Of a stretch of DNA of 56,116 bases, positions 33,357 to 42,274 are shown piece after piece. Source of the stretch: a bacterium. Its GTDB lineage: Bacteria > UBA8248. Under the pieces are notes generated by a model that ran no database searches, was not told the origin of the DNA, and saw nothing but the letters and a program-made list of their open reading frames with translations. The translations under genes and the position numbers were made by a program. The stretch lies in assembly GCA_022828125.1 (NCBI GenBank), contig JAJEJD010000027.1, positions 1 through 56,116 on the forward strand. The letters run 5' to 3'. Each line of letters begins with the position of its first letter. Positions within the stretch are counted from its first letter, which is position 1.

Positions 33357-34361
33357 GTGGCGAGTGTCGGAATTATAGCCAACCCGCAATCAGGCAAGGA
33401 CATCCGAAGGTTGGTGGCGCTGGCAAGTTCTTTCAGCAACAACGAAAAGGTTTTGGTGCTTCGCCGCGTGATGGCTGGTCTTGTTGCAATGGGGCTGGAT
33501 AATATCCTGATTTTCAACGATCTCGGTTCTTTGGGCGCAGTAGCTGTGGATGGCTTTCGTCATGAGAACAAGAACTCGAACGTAAACCTCTTTGAAGTGG
33601 ACGCCAGGGGAGAGACGGCCGATTCGACCAAAGCGGCTCGCAAACTCGATGAACTGGGCGTTCGGTGCATTATTGTTCTCGGAGGCGATGGCACCTGCCG
33701 CGCTGTCTCCAAAGGATGCGGTAGAATTCCCCTGATCCCCTTATCGACTGGAACGAACAATGCCTTCCCCTTTTCCTGGGAAGGGACTGTGGCCGGTATG
33801 GCTGCGGCTTTATATGCACTCCATCCAAGTGTTTATAGAAGCGAGAAAAAGGTGTCGAAACAGCTCCATGTAAACCTCGATGGCGATTTCGAAAGCGCCT
33901 TGATAGATATCGCCATTATCAAGGAATCGTTCTACGGGGCGCGTGCAATCTGGGATGTAGGTCGAGTGGATTCGCTGGCGCTGACGAGAAGTGAGCCTGG
34001 GCGATTGGGACTTTCTTCATTAGGTGCGAGTTTGCGTCCGATAGATGCAAACGAAGCCGTGGGGCTGTGGCTGAAGTTGGGGGCGAAGAGCAAATCCAAT
34101 CACCGCGTCATTTCGCCGATCGGGCCTGGGCAGATTGCTTCCGCCCCGGTGATGGAACACGAGGTCGTCAAACCAGGGGAAAGCGTTTACTATCGAGCAT
34201 CTGGCGATCGGGTACTGGCCTTCGATGGGGAGAGGGAGTGCCTGTTGAGCAAAGGAGAAGATATAGAAATATCGCTTAGACTCGATGGGCCGTGGATACT
34301 GAATGTTCCCGCTATTTTGAAGAAAGCGGCCTTGCGAGGCGATTTGCAAATGAGAAATTGA
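33357..34361 (+). CDS. ATP-NAD kinase/AcoX-family protein
   Basis: A protein of 334 residues starting at GTG behind AAAGGAG. The N-terminus SVGIIANPQSGKDIRRLVA and IIVLGGDGTCRAV (G-G-D-G-T at 109-113) are the nucleotide-binding motifs of the NAD/diacylglycerol kinase fold; LIPLSTGTNNAFP follows, the second conserved loop. The sequence lacks the length and C-terminal pattern of housekeeping NadK and matches the AcoX-like branch, whose substrate is not known. It faces away from glycerate kinase. The following 273 bp hold no supported gene. Confidence 0.82.
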   Translation: MASVGIIANPQSGKDIRRLVALASSFSNNEKVLVLRRVMAGLVAMGLDNILIFNDLGSLGAVAVDGFRHENKNSNVNLFEVDARGETADSTKAARKLDELGVRCIIVLGGDGTCRAVSKGCGRIPLIPLSTGTNNAFPFSWEGTVAGMAAALYALHPSVYRSEKKVSKQLHVNLDGDFESALIDIAIIKESFYGARAIWDVGRVDSLALTRSEPGRLGLSSLGASLRPIDANEAVGLWLKLGAKSKSNHRVISPIGPGQIASAPVMEHEVVKPGESVYYRASGDRVLAFDGERECLLSKGEDIEISLRLDGPWILNVPAILKKAALRGDLQMRN

Positions 34362-34634
34362 TGGGGATGGCATCCCCGTAATTCGTACGAGGAGCAGAAA
34401 TATATTCGAATATGGTTGACAAAAGGAGGCCAAGCGATTATTTTATCTTAGCACTCAAGATAGTCGAGTGCCAATGTATTGATAATAAAGAATTTAATGG
34501 ATTTTCCTGTTCACCTCAGAAGTTTTCGGGATGTTTTAATCACACAAATGAATCGCTCAAATTGATAAGAGAAAAGCAGAACGGCTTGGATGCCGGCGAA
34601 TAATTTTGCATAGATTTTTTGGGGGAGTTCTTCG

Positions 34635-35600
34635 TTGATACGGGTTGAAAACCTCACCAAGTATTATGGCAACCTGCGTGGTGTGGAAGATATATCCTTC
34701 CGGGTCGAAGAAGGTGAGGTGCTTGGGTTTCTTGGGCCCAACGGTGCCGGGAAATCCACGACTATGCGCATTCTGACGGGGTATATGCCGCCAAACTCCG
34801 GTTCCGCCTGGGTGGCGGACATCAACGTCTCGGAATCACCGCTGGATGCCCAGAAAAACCTCGGATACCTCCCGGAAAACAACCCGTTGTACAGAGAGAT
34901 GACGGTAAGGGCTTATTTGAATTTTGTGGCCTCTATGAAAGGCATGAGCGGTTCGGAAAAAGATGCCGGCATCCAACGGGTAGTCGGCAGTTGCGGACTC
35001 GAGGATGTCGCAAACCGCCTCATCGGCAATCTATCGAAAGGATACCGCCAACGCGTCGGTTTGGCGCAGGCGATGGTGAACGACCCGCCCGTGTTGATTC
35101 TTGATGAACCCACGTCAGGGCTCGACCCGGCGCAGATTGTGGAGATCCGGAATTTAATTTCGGAACTCAAAGGCAACCGAACCCTCATTCTGAGTACGCA
35201 CATTCTTCCTGAAGTGAATATGGTGTGTGACCGCGTTGTAATTATTCATCGGGGAAGAGTAGCGGCCGAAGGTGCTCTCGACGCCTTGGCAGCGAACATG
35301 CAAGCGGATTTCACCATACGCCTTTCGGCGACCGGGGTTGCCGATGCGCTATCCGATAAACTGAAAACTGTATCAGGGGTTGCGCGCGTAGAACTACTCG
35401 GCACGTCCACAGGGGAAGAATCGCATTTCGAAGTGCACGCAAAAGGCGATGATGACATTCGTTCCGACCTGGTAGCCGCTGTATACGCGGCGGAGGGAAA
35501 GCTCACGGAAATTCGCCAGATTAGACTAACACTGGAGGACCTTTTTGTACGTATCGTGAGCGGGGAGCAAGAACACGATGAGGAAACTGTAAATGCATAA
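34635..35600 (+). CDS. ABC transporter ATPase of the GldA/drug-exporter type
   Basis: A protein of 321 residues starting at TTG with GGGGGAG 7-8 nt upstream. Walker A GPNGAGKST (34-42), signature LSKGYRQRVGLAQAM, Walker B PVLILDEPTSGLD and the switch His in STHILPEV are intact. The C-terminal 100 residues form the extension typical of CcmA/GldA ATPases. It works with the permease overlapping it by 8 bp and with the GldG protein after that. In Bacteroidetes this trio is tied to gliding and secretion; elsewhere the exported substrate is unknown. Confidence 0.9.
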   Translation: MIRVENLTKYYGNLRGVEDISFRVEEGEVLGFLGPNGAGKSTTMRILTGYMPPNSGSAWVADINVSESPLDAQKNLGYLPENNPLYREMTVRAYLNFVASMKGMSGSEKDAGIQRVVGSCGLEDVANRLIGNLSKGYRQRVGLAQAMVNDPPVLILDEPTSGLDPAQIVEIRNLISELKGNRTLILSTHILPEVNMVCDRVVIIHRGRVAAEGALDALAANMQADFTIRLSATGVADALSDKLKTVSGVARVELLGTSTGEESHFEVHAKGDDDIRSDLVAAVYAAEGKLTEIRQIRLTLEDLFVRIVSGEQEHDEETVNA

Positions 35601-36369
35601 CACCTTTTTTATATGCCGACGCGAACTCGCCTCATTTTTCTTCTCGCCTATCGCTTATGTGATCCTCGCTGCTTGGACAGTATTGATGGGTTTTTTCTAT
35701 TCCGGCGCTTTTCTCTCCTATGCCACCTTTTCAATGCAATTGGCCAGAAACCCCCAGGCAGCCGCACAGTACAACATCACGCCAACTTCAGCTGTTCTGG
35801 AACCGGTTTTTTCCAGCGTCACTGTGATTCTCTTGTTCGTCGCTCCGTTGCTTTCAATGCGCCTGTTCAGTGAAGAGAAAAAGCAGGGCACCCTAGAGTT
35901 GATGCTCACCCTCCCGCTGCGCAACGGACAGTTATTCGCCGGTAAATACCTCTCCATTTTGTTCATTTATTTGATAATGCTGGCGATTACTATCGTTTAT
36001 CCGATTATTCTCAGTGCTTTCGTCAAGGTGGATTGGACCATCGTGTCCTCTGCCTATCTGGGAACGGTATTGACGGGTATGGCATTCCTTTCGGTTGGCC
36101 TTTTGGCCAGTTCATGGACTTCGAACCAGATTGTCGCAGCCATGATTGCATTCATGATACTTCTCGCAACTTTCCTGGTGGAAGCTCTTGCGATAGCAGC
36201 CAGCGAGCCCTTGTCTTCGATTCTCAGGCATCTTTCGTTGGGCGTGCACTTGCGAAACTTCATTCGGGGCATCATTGACACGCGCGACATTATTTATCTC
36301 GTTAACATAAACCTCCTATGTGGTTTCCTCGTGCTAAGATCGCTTGAATACTATAGGTGGAGAGGTTAG
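35593..36369 (+). CDS. ABC-2 type permease (GldF-like)
   Basis: A protein of 258 residues with about six membrane helices: ELASFFFSPIAYVILAAWTVLMGFFY, VTVILLFVAPLLSMRLFSEEKKQGTLELMLTLPLRNGQLFAGKYLS (the ABC-2 amphipathic signature), LIMLAITIVYPIIL, GMAFLSVGLLASSWT and the terminal helix INLLCGFLVLRSLEYY. Gene start overlaps the ATPase end, indicating coupling. It forms the channel for the GldA-like ATPase. Confidence 0.9.
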   Translation: MHNTFFICRRELASFFFSPIAYVILAAWTVLMGFFYSGAFLSYATFSMQLARNPQAAAQYNITPTSAVLEPVFSSVTVILLFVAPLLSMRLFSEEKKQGTLELMLTLPLRNGQLFAGKYLSILFIYLIMLAITIVYPIILSAFVKVDWTIVSSAYLGTVLTGMAFLSVGLLASSWTSNQIVAAMIAFMILLATFLVEALAIAASEPLSSILRHLSLGVHLRNFIRGIIDTRDIIYLVNINLLCGFLVLRSLEYYRWRG

Positions 36370-36373
36370 GAAC

Positions 36374-38062
36374 ATGGAAAACAGAAATCTTTACTTGTTC
36401 ATCGCCTCAGCCGCCTTATTGCTGATTGGCATATCCGGCTGGGCCGGACATGACCAGTTTTCCGAACCTCCCCGATGGGCGTACGCCACTATTGCTCTGG
36501 GAATTGTTTGTTTCGCATATACGGTGTGGATATCACGACGCGAACTCCAAGGCGGCATACGGCTCCGCTCGACCAGGACGGGCATACAGGTCGCGCTCAT
36601 GGTCATTGTGGTGACAGCCATTTTGGTCGTCGTTGAATTAGTGAGCGTGAAACACTACAAGCGTTGGGACGTCACGCCTGGGAATTTTCACACCTTGTCC
36701 ACGAAAACCATCAATCTGCTGAACAAACTCGAAAGAGAAAATAAGCGGATCGAAATCATCGCCTTCACCCGCAAACTTGAAGAACCTGCGGTAACGGAGA
36801 TTTTGGAGAAATATACTCGGGCGTCGAAACAAGTCTCTTTCCGGTTTCTGAACGTCGACGCCTCCCCGCGAACCGCCAAGAAATATGACGTAGACGCCTA
36901 TGGCACATTGGTCGTAATTCACCATTTCAGCAAAGAAGAAACCGAGGAACAGAACAAATCGAATTCCGCCGAACAGGAGAAGAAACCGACCTTCCGATCG
37001 GAAAAGATATTTGACCTTACCGAAAACGCGATCGCCAATGCGATATTGAAAACCATCCAATCAGAGCAAAAGCGCGTTTACTACCTCACGGGCCATGGGG
37101 AACGCCTATTCACAGGGCAGGGCCGCGAAGCAATGAGGGCGCTGGCCATCGGCATGCGGGATGACAACTACCAGGTCGATGAACTCCTGCTGCTTAGAAA
37201 AAAGGGTGTGCCGGAAAACACCAGCATGTTGATTATCGCGGCCCCACAAAAAGAGCTGGAAGAAATCGAAATCAAGTATATCGACGATTACATCAAAACC
37301 GGTGGAAGACTTCTCGTATTCCTGGAACCCGATATGAAGCCGGGTCGTTTGACTGCGCTTCTGGAAAGATATAGCTTCGGAATTCCCCAATCTTTCGTCG
37401 TCGACCCAGAATCCGTTCGCTTTGAGTTGGCGGGCGGAAATATAGTCACACCGTTCGCCGTTGACTACGGACTGCACGACATCACGAAGCAATTACAGGG
37501 CTTGGCGACGGTATTTCCAACGGTGAGGAAGATATCCGCCAAGGGTATGCCCAAGGCGGGGCTGCACTCCGAAGAGCTGGTCAAAACAGGTGCCGGGAGC
37601 TTTACTGTCGAGAGCGTCGGCCTCCAAAACGGTCAACTTCACTTCGACCCGAAAACCAGGAAAGATGGCCCCGTGCCGATTGGAGCCGCCGTCACCGTCA
37701 CGCTCGATCTTTACAAGCTTGCGCAGGGCCAGGCCTCTCCCGATGATTCGAGAACACCTCCCTCCAATAAGAAAACCAACGATAAGAACGAAGCCCGGAT
37801 TGTCGTGTTCGGGGATGCCGATTTTGCAAGCGATGCCTTCATCGGCGCTCAAGGCAATGCAAATCTCGTGCTCAACACCGTGAACTGGCTCGGCGGCGAG
37901 AAAGACCTGATAAGCATTCGTCCCAAAAGCCGTACTGGCGAGCCTCTCGTATTGGCCGGCGGGGAAGGGCGGTTCGTTCACTTGTTCACCGTCTGGGTCA
38001 TGCCGTTGTTCATCATCCTCATCGGAGCCGCCGTCTATGTCAGGAGAAGGCAACTGCGGTGA
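36374..38062 (+). CDS. GldG-family ABC-associated protein (ABC-type uncharacterised transport domain)
   Basis: A protein of 562 residues. ATG 36374 is preferred over an upstream TTG because AGGA sits just before it. The N-terminus has three membrane segments (about residues 6-23, 36-50, 72-94), then a large periplasmic part with KRWDVTPGNFHTLSTKTINLLNKLE, the GldG hallmark, and VYYLTGHGERLF near 240, LLVFLEPDMKPG near 315, VVFGDADFASDAF near 475. A last helix (about 540-555) is followed by a basic tail RRRQLR. It is anchored in the inner membrane and partners the ABC pair. Confidence 0.9.
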   Translation: MENRNLYLFIASAALLLIGISGWAGHDQFSEPPRWAYATIALGIVCFAYTVWISRRELQGGIRLRSTRTGIQVALMVIVVTAILVVVELVSVKHYKRWDVTPGNFHTLSTKTINLLNKLERENKRIEIIAFTRKLEEPAVTEILEKYTRASKQVSFRFLNVDASPRTAKKYDVDAYGTLVVIHHFSKEETEEQNKSNSAEQEKKPTFRSEKIFDLTENAIANAILKTIQSEQKRVYYLTGHGERLFTGQGREAMRALAIGMRDDNYQVDELLLLRKKGVPENTSMLIIAAPQKELEEIEIKYIDDYIKTGGRLLVFLEPDMKPGRLTALLERYSFGIPQSFVVDPESVRFELAGGNIVTPFAVDYGLHDITKQLQGLATVFPTVRKISAKGMPKAGLHSEELVKTGAGSFTVESVGLQNGQLHFDPKTRKDGPVPIGAAVTVTLDLYKLAQGQASPDDSRTPPSNKKTNDKNEARIVVFGDADFASDAFIGAQGNANLVLNTVNWLGGEKDLISIRPKSRTGEPLVLAGGEGRFVHLFTVWVMPLFIILIGAAVYVRRRQLR

Positions 38063-39921
38063 ACCCCAAGAAAAATCTCATATTATTACTTGTTTTGCTG
38101 GTCCTGGGTGGCGCGTACTACGTCTACGACGTGAAATGGGCGGCCGAGGAGCGCGCCGCCGAGGAGCGTAAGGTCAAACTCCTCAAGGGAATTGACGAAA
38201 AGGCGCTCATCAGGATTGACGTAACGAGAGAAGAAGAACCATACCAAATCATCCGCACGGAGAAAGGGTGGCGTTTCGTTAAGCCCGTTGACGCTGCCGT
38301 CGATGCGGATGAGGTTGAGAAACTCCTCGATGCGGCGACGAAACTCCGCGAACGTAAACGCATTGGAAACGTAAAAGACAGAACAGAGTTTGGCATGGAC
38401 AAGCCCAGGATGAAAATTACGTTTGGGCTGAAAGATAAAGACGATATTACCGTCGAGATTGGCGATAGAACTCCCACGCGCGAGTTCCGCTATGCCGCTA
38501 TGGCGAAGGTCCCTGAAATCTTTACCCTCCAGCTTTCCGACATCGCCAAATTCGACAAAACAGTTTTCAGCATTCGGGACAGATCGATCGTTCCCGTAAT
38601 GCCCGAAAGCGCGCAAAAGGTGATTGTCGAGCCTCAAGACGGCGGCGATTTCACCGTCGTCCGCAAGAGCAAAGACGAGTGGGCGCTGGTCAAGCCCATC
38701 GAGGACAGGGCCGATGCCATTGATTCGGAGGGCATCGTATCTACCCTCAGATGGGACAAGGTGCAGAAATTCATTGAGGAAAAACCAAAGGATCTCGCCC
38801 CTTACGGTTTGGATAAGCCAAGACTCACTGTGCGTATTTTCACCGAGGACAAGCAAAAACCTGCAGACGGCGTCATCCTGGGCGACAGAAAAGTTGAGGC
38901 GCCCGGGCCGAAGAGCGGCCAGAAAAAACCAAAAGCATATTATTACGCCAGGAGGCTCTCCGGCGGCCCCGTAATGCTCATCAATGAAAAAACAGTGAAG
39001 GATCTGCCGAAATCCGTATTGTCCCTACGGCACAAAACCGTCATCGATTACGATGTCGACCACGTCAAGCGTATCCTGATTGAATCGGACGCTCAAAAAC
39101 TCGACATCGTCCGAAAGGCGAAAAAGGAGTGGGACCTCCACGTCAGGGGGGCGGACGGGAAGGAGGAAAAACTCATCGGACGCCACAAGCACGTGGATGA
39201 CCTCATGTGGGACATCAAGTGGACCAATTCGATTGACTATGTGGATGCCCCGGGGGATGACTTGTCGAAATACGGCCTCGTGCGGGCGGACGGGGAGGGC
39301 GCGCCGCTTCGTTTCACACTCTGGCTGCGGAAGAAAGAAGATGGGCCTCTGGAGGATAAGTCCTTGATTATCGGGCGCTTCCTCAAGGAAGAGAAGAGGG
39401 CGTACGGCCGGATCCGGGGAGAAAAACGCATATTCGCCATCAAGAAAGAAGATTATGACAAGATTACGAAGACGCCCTATTTCCTGAGCGAGCGGCGCTT
39501 GCTCCGGTACGCGAAAGACACTGAAATTACGGAGGTTACGGCGCGCTTCCCCGATAAATCCTTCATGAAGCTCGAGCGCTTCGGCGAAGCCTGGCGATTC
39601 GTCTCTCCCCAGGGGATGGAGGCGGAGTCCGGCAACGTGGAAGATCTCGTCAGCGCACTCAGGGATTTCGAGCGGGAAGGAGAGGCAAAACCCGGCGAAG
39701 CGCCTGATTTCAAAGACTTTATCGTCGAGCTCTCGGGCAGGGACATCCGCCACGGAAGATGGGGGCCCTATCGCTTCGCGGAGAAGGAAGGCTCTGCGTT
39801 CTTCTACCTGAGGGAAGGCGGGAAGGTCTACCGAATCACGAGGAAATGGAATGAAGACAAGCTGCCCAAGTCATTGAAAGACTGGGAGAAAGAGAAACAA
39901 GCCGAAGAGGGGACTTCATAG
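38059..39921 (+). CDS. DUF4340 protein of the Gld-type ABC operon
   Basis: A protein of 620 residues starting at GTG that overlaps the gldG stop (GTGA). One N-terminal membrane helix (residues 6-22) precedes a long exported region with repeated DUF4340 units: IDVTREEEPYQIIRTEKGWRFVKPVDAAVD, FGLKDKDDITVEIGDRTP, then VIVEPQDGGDFTVVRKSKDEWALVKP and a third copy near residue 350. DUF4340 proteins commonly follow GldG genes. The repeats suggest a multi-domain beta-rich envelope protein. No enzymatic motif is seen. Confidence 0.88.
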   Translation: MNPKKNLILLLVLLVLGGAYYVYDVKWAAEERAAEERKVKLLKGIDEKALIRIDVTREEEPYQIIRTEKGWRFVKPVDAAVDADEVEKLLDAATKLRERKRIGNVKDRTEFGMDKPRMKITFGLKDKDDITVEIGDRTPTREFRYAAMAKVPEIFTLQLSDIAKFDKTVFSIRDRSIVPVMPESAQKVIVEPQDGGDFTVVRKSKDEWALVKPIEDRADAIDSEGIVSTLRWDKVQKFIEEKPKDLAPYGLDKPRLTVRIFTEDKQKPADGVILGDRKVEAPGPKSGQKKPKAYYYARRLSGGPVMLINEKTVKDLPKSVLSLRHKTVIDYDVDHVKRILIESDAQKLDIVRKAKKEWDLHVRGADGKEEKLIGRHKHVDDLMWDIKWTNSIDYVDAPGDDLSKYGLVRADGEGAPLRFTLWLRKKEDGPLEDKSLIIGRFLKEEKRAYGRIRGEKRIFAIKKEDYDKITKTPYFLSERRLLRYAKDTEITEVTARFPDKSFMKLERFGEAWRFVSPQGMEAESGNVEDLVSALRDFEREGEAKPGEAPDFKDFIVELSGRDIRHGRWGPYRFAEKEGSAFFYLREGGKVYRITRKWNEDKLPKSLKDWEKEKQAEEGTS

Positions 39922-40069
39922 GGTTCACCCTCTCGCCGCGCGCCCGGACCTAAAAATCCTCTTCACACGCATTTCCCTTCCGAATATCATACATAAACAT
40001 TATATTTCAATTGTTTAGACTTTGAAACCCAGAATCCGCATCAGATAAAATCCCGCAAGGTTCGCGCGC

Positions 40070-40262
40070 GCATTTCCCCGCATTTGCCGTTGCGTGGGCG
40101 CCTCCCGGAGCGTGGTATCCTCACGGTGTTCCTGCGGGCGGGAGATTTTCACCCCCGCATTTCCCCGCAGCACCCCGCATTTCCCTTCGAAAATTTATCG
40201 GTTATTTATCGAAAAACCCCGTGAATTTATCGATATTTATCGAATTTTTCGGAAATTCCATA
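40070..40262. repeat. GCATTTCCCCGCATTTG repeats and AT-rich TTTATCGATATTTATCGA block
   Basis: GCATTTCCCCGCATTTG (40070-40086), a shorter GCATTTCCCCGCA (40157-40169) and CCGCATTTCCC (about 40174) are followed by tandem ATTTATCG units (40192-40245), including ATTTATCGATATTTATCGA. The same two motif types occur at 13560-13910. The 918-bp gap between the DUF4340 gene and the amidase also holds a degenerate open frame on the minus strand (40202-40435, about 77 codons, Cys- and Arg-rich) that I do not recognise and would not call a gene. Confidence 0.6.
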
Positions 40263-40604
40263 TTCTTGAGCGAAGCGACCGGCTTCGCCACCATACAGAA
40301 ATCCCCTCGCCTGCGAGTCTCGCAAATACGGGCAAATGCGCAGGGCATCGCCGCCCGAGGCTCGAGGATCACTTCCGCCTGGGCATGGGTTTCTCGCAAC
40401 CTTTCGTCGCTTGCCAATCGCTCCGCATTGATCACGATTGGCCCTCTCGAATTGAACGGGTTTACCCCGTAGGGGCTGCATAGATGCGGCCCTGCTTTTC
40501 ATCGACAAAAGACGGTGGTCGCAGGTATGGGCTGTTGAAATACCCCTCGAAAGTGAAATGACGGCACCGCATTTGCCGCCCCTGCGCGCAAGCGCCCCGA
40601 CACC

Positions 40605-40716
40605 CTCATCCTGAGTAGGCGCGTCAGCGCCGTATCGAAGGAGGAGGGACGAACATCTCCCGGCGAGTGCGGGGCTTCGCCCTTCGATACGCGGCTTTGC
40701 CGCTACTCAGGGTGAG
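40605..40716. repeat. Inverted pair of CTCATCCTGAGTAG / CTACTCAGGGTGAG units
   Basis: A unit CTCATCCTGAGTAGGCGCG-TCAGCGCCGTATCGAAGG faces CCTTCGATACGCGGCTTTGC-CGCTACTCAGGGTGAG with about 35 bp between. It is the same family as at 13329-13443. TTTTCAACAAACCC at about 40749 is the recurring boundary motif. Confidence 0.7.
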
Positions 40717-40839
40717 ACGAACGGGGCCGCTGCTCGGGGCGGAGGGGCTTTTCAACAAACCCTCAGGGGAGCAGGGAGGTTGCTTTTCGAGGCGCAGGCG
40801 CCCCGCCGTCAACGCATCAGGGGATGCGCTTAAGACGAA

Positions 40840-42240
40840 TCAAAACGACTCGAACGCCGGCGACCTGGTCCACCCCCCGCGTTCTTCTTCCAGGGCGTGG
40901 GCGATTCTGTAGAGCGCGGCTTCGCTGAAATCAGGCCCGACCAGCTGGACCGCGAGCGGCAGTCCGTCGCCCGAAAACCCCCAGGGCAGGGATATCGCGG
41001 GCGCGCCCAGGGTGTTGACCCAGCGCGTGAAGCGCGTGAGGGAGGCGATCAGCCCCTCGGCTTCTGCGCGCGCCTGCGCGTGCGAGGGCGCGGGGGCGGG
41101 CGTCGTCGGGCCGGCCAGTACGTCCACGGCGGAGAACACCTCGCGCCCGTAATATCGAATCAACTCCTCGCGCCTCGCGAGCGCGGCGCGGTATTCGGCC
41201 GACTGAACCCCGCGTCCGGCTTCCAGGCGCGCCAAAATTTCCGGCGTTACCTTATCCGCGTATTTCTCCAGACGCTCGCCGTGTATCATCAGCGCCTCGT
41301 ACTTGAAGATCGTGTTGGCGAGTTCTTCGAGCTCTTCCGCATGGGGAGGCGGCATCGGGGCGAGACGCGCGCCCATGCGTTCGAGCGCATCACATACTTC
41401 CGCATAAGTCGTCCGTACCTCCTTCGAAACGCCGCTCAACGCCTCGCTTTCGAGAACACCCACGCGAGTGCCCGATATGCTCTCGCCGAGCGCTTGTGTG
41501 TAATCGGGCACGGGCTGCGTGCTCGCGCTCGCGTCCTGCGGGTCCGCGCCCGCGACGGCGGAGAGCGTAAGCGCGTTGTCCGCCACCGTTCGCGTGAGCG
41601 GGCCGAAGGTGTCGAGCGTCCAGGAGAGCGGCATCCCCCCGTGGCGGCTCACGCGGCCGTTCGTGGGCTTCAGGCCGACCACGCCGCAAAACGCCGCCGG
41701 CAGCCGGATGGAGCCGCCCGTGTCCGTGCCGATGGCGGCCAGCGCCATCCCCCCGGCCACCGCGCACCCCGACCCGCTGCTCGAACCGCCCGTAACGTAG
41801 CCCTGTTTCCAGGGGTTCTGCGGGTCGCCGAAATGCTTGTTGCGCCCTGTCGGCCCCATGGCGAGTTCCGCCATGTTGAGCTTCCCCATGTTGACGGTAC
41901 CGGCCTCGTCGAGGCGCTTCCAGACGCTCGATACCGCATCGGGGAGCGGGTCGTCCTTGAACATCACGCTTCCGCAGGTCGTGGGTGTTTCCGGGATTTG
42001 GCAGAGGTCCTTGTAGGCCACGGGAACCCCGTCGAGGGGCCCGAGTTCATCGCCGAAGCGGAACCTTCGCTCCGATTCCCGCGCCGCCCTGCGCATCTCC
42101 CTTTCGCTGACGTGCAGGAAAGCCCTCAGCTTGAGATTCCGTTCTTTGATGAGGGCGAGGGCGTCGTCGACGACTTCGACCGGCGAGAGCTCACCGGCGC
42201 GGTAAGCGTCCCGCAGCGTCGTTATCGTCCAGTCGCTCAT
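40840..42240 (-). CDS. Amidase (amidase-signature family)
   Basis: A protein of 466 residues with the amidase-signature core: VAYKDLCQIPETPTTCGS holding the first catalytic Lys (near 77), then GGSSSGSGCAVAGGMALAAIGTDTGGSIRLPAAFCGVVGLKPTNGRVS with the cis-Ser and nucleophile Ser (near 152-176). The C-terminal WVNTLGAPAISLPWGFSGDGLPLAVQLVG is typical of Glu-tRNA-amidotransferase-A-like amidases. Absence of gatB/gatC nearby argues for a stand-alone hydrolase rather than GatA. It lies 34 bp downstream of the DinB-like gene on the same strand. Confidence 0.9.
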   Translation of the reverse strand: MSDWTITTLRDAYRAGELSPVEVVDDALALIKERNLKLRAFLHVSEREMRRAARESERRFRFGDELGPLDGVPVAYKDLCQIPETPTTCGSVMFKDDPLPDAVSSVWKRLDEAGTVNMGKLNMAELAMGPTGRNKHFGDPQNPWKQGYVTGGSSSGSGCAVAGGMALAAIGTDTGGSIRLPAAFCGVVGLKPTNGRVSRHGGMPLSWTLDTFGPLTRTVADNALTLSAVAGADPQDASASTQPVPDYTQALGESISGTRVGVLESEALSGVSKEVRTTYAEVCDALERMGARLAPMPPPHAEELEELANTIFKYEALMIHGERLEKYADKVTPEILARLEAGRGVQSAEYRAALARREELIRYYGREVFSAVDVLAGPTTPAPAPSHAQARAEAEGLIASLTRFTRWVNTLGAPAISLPWGFSGDGLPLAVQLVGPDFSEAALYRIAHALEEERGGWTRSPAFESF

Positions 42241-42274
42241 CGGCGGGTTCCGGGGGATGTGGAAGGCGGGCGTA

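Noticed and set aside
34412-34603. Open frame of 63 codons before the GldA-like gene
   Set aside because: No ribosome site, no family resemblance, and AT-rich sequence that opens frames by chance.
40202-40435. Possible short gene on the minus strand (about 77 codons)
   Set aside because: Its C-terminal part is encoded by the ATTTATCG repeat block and no start signal or family match is visible; more likely repeat or relic sequence.
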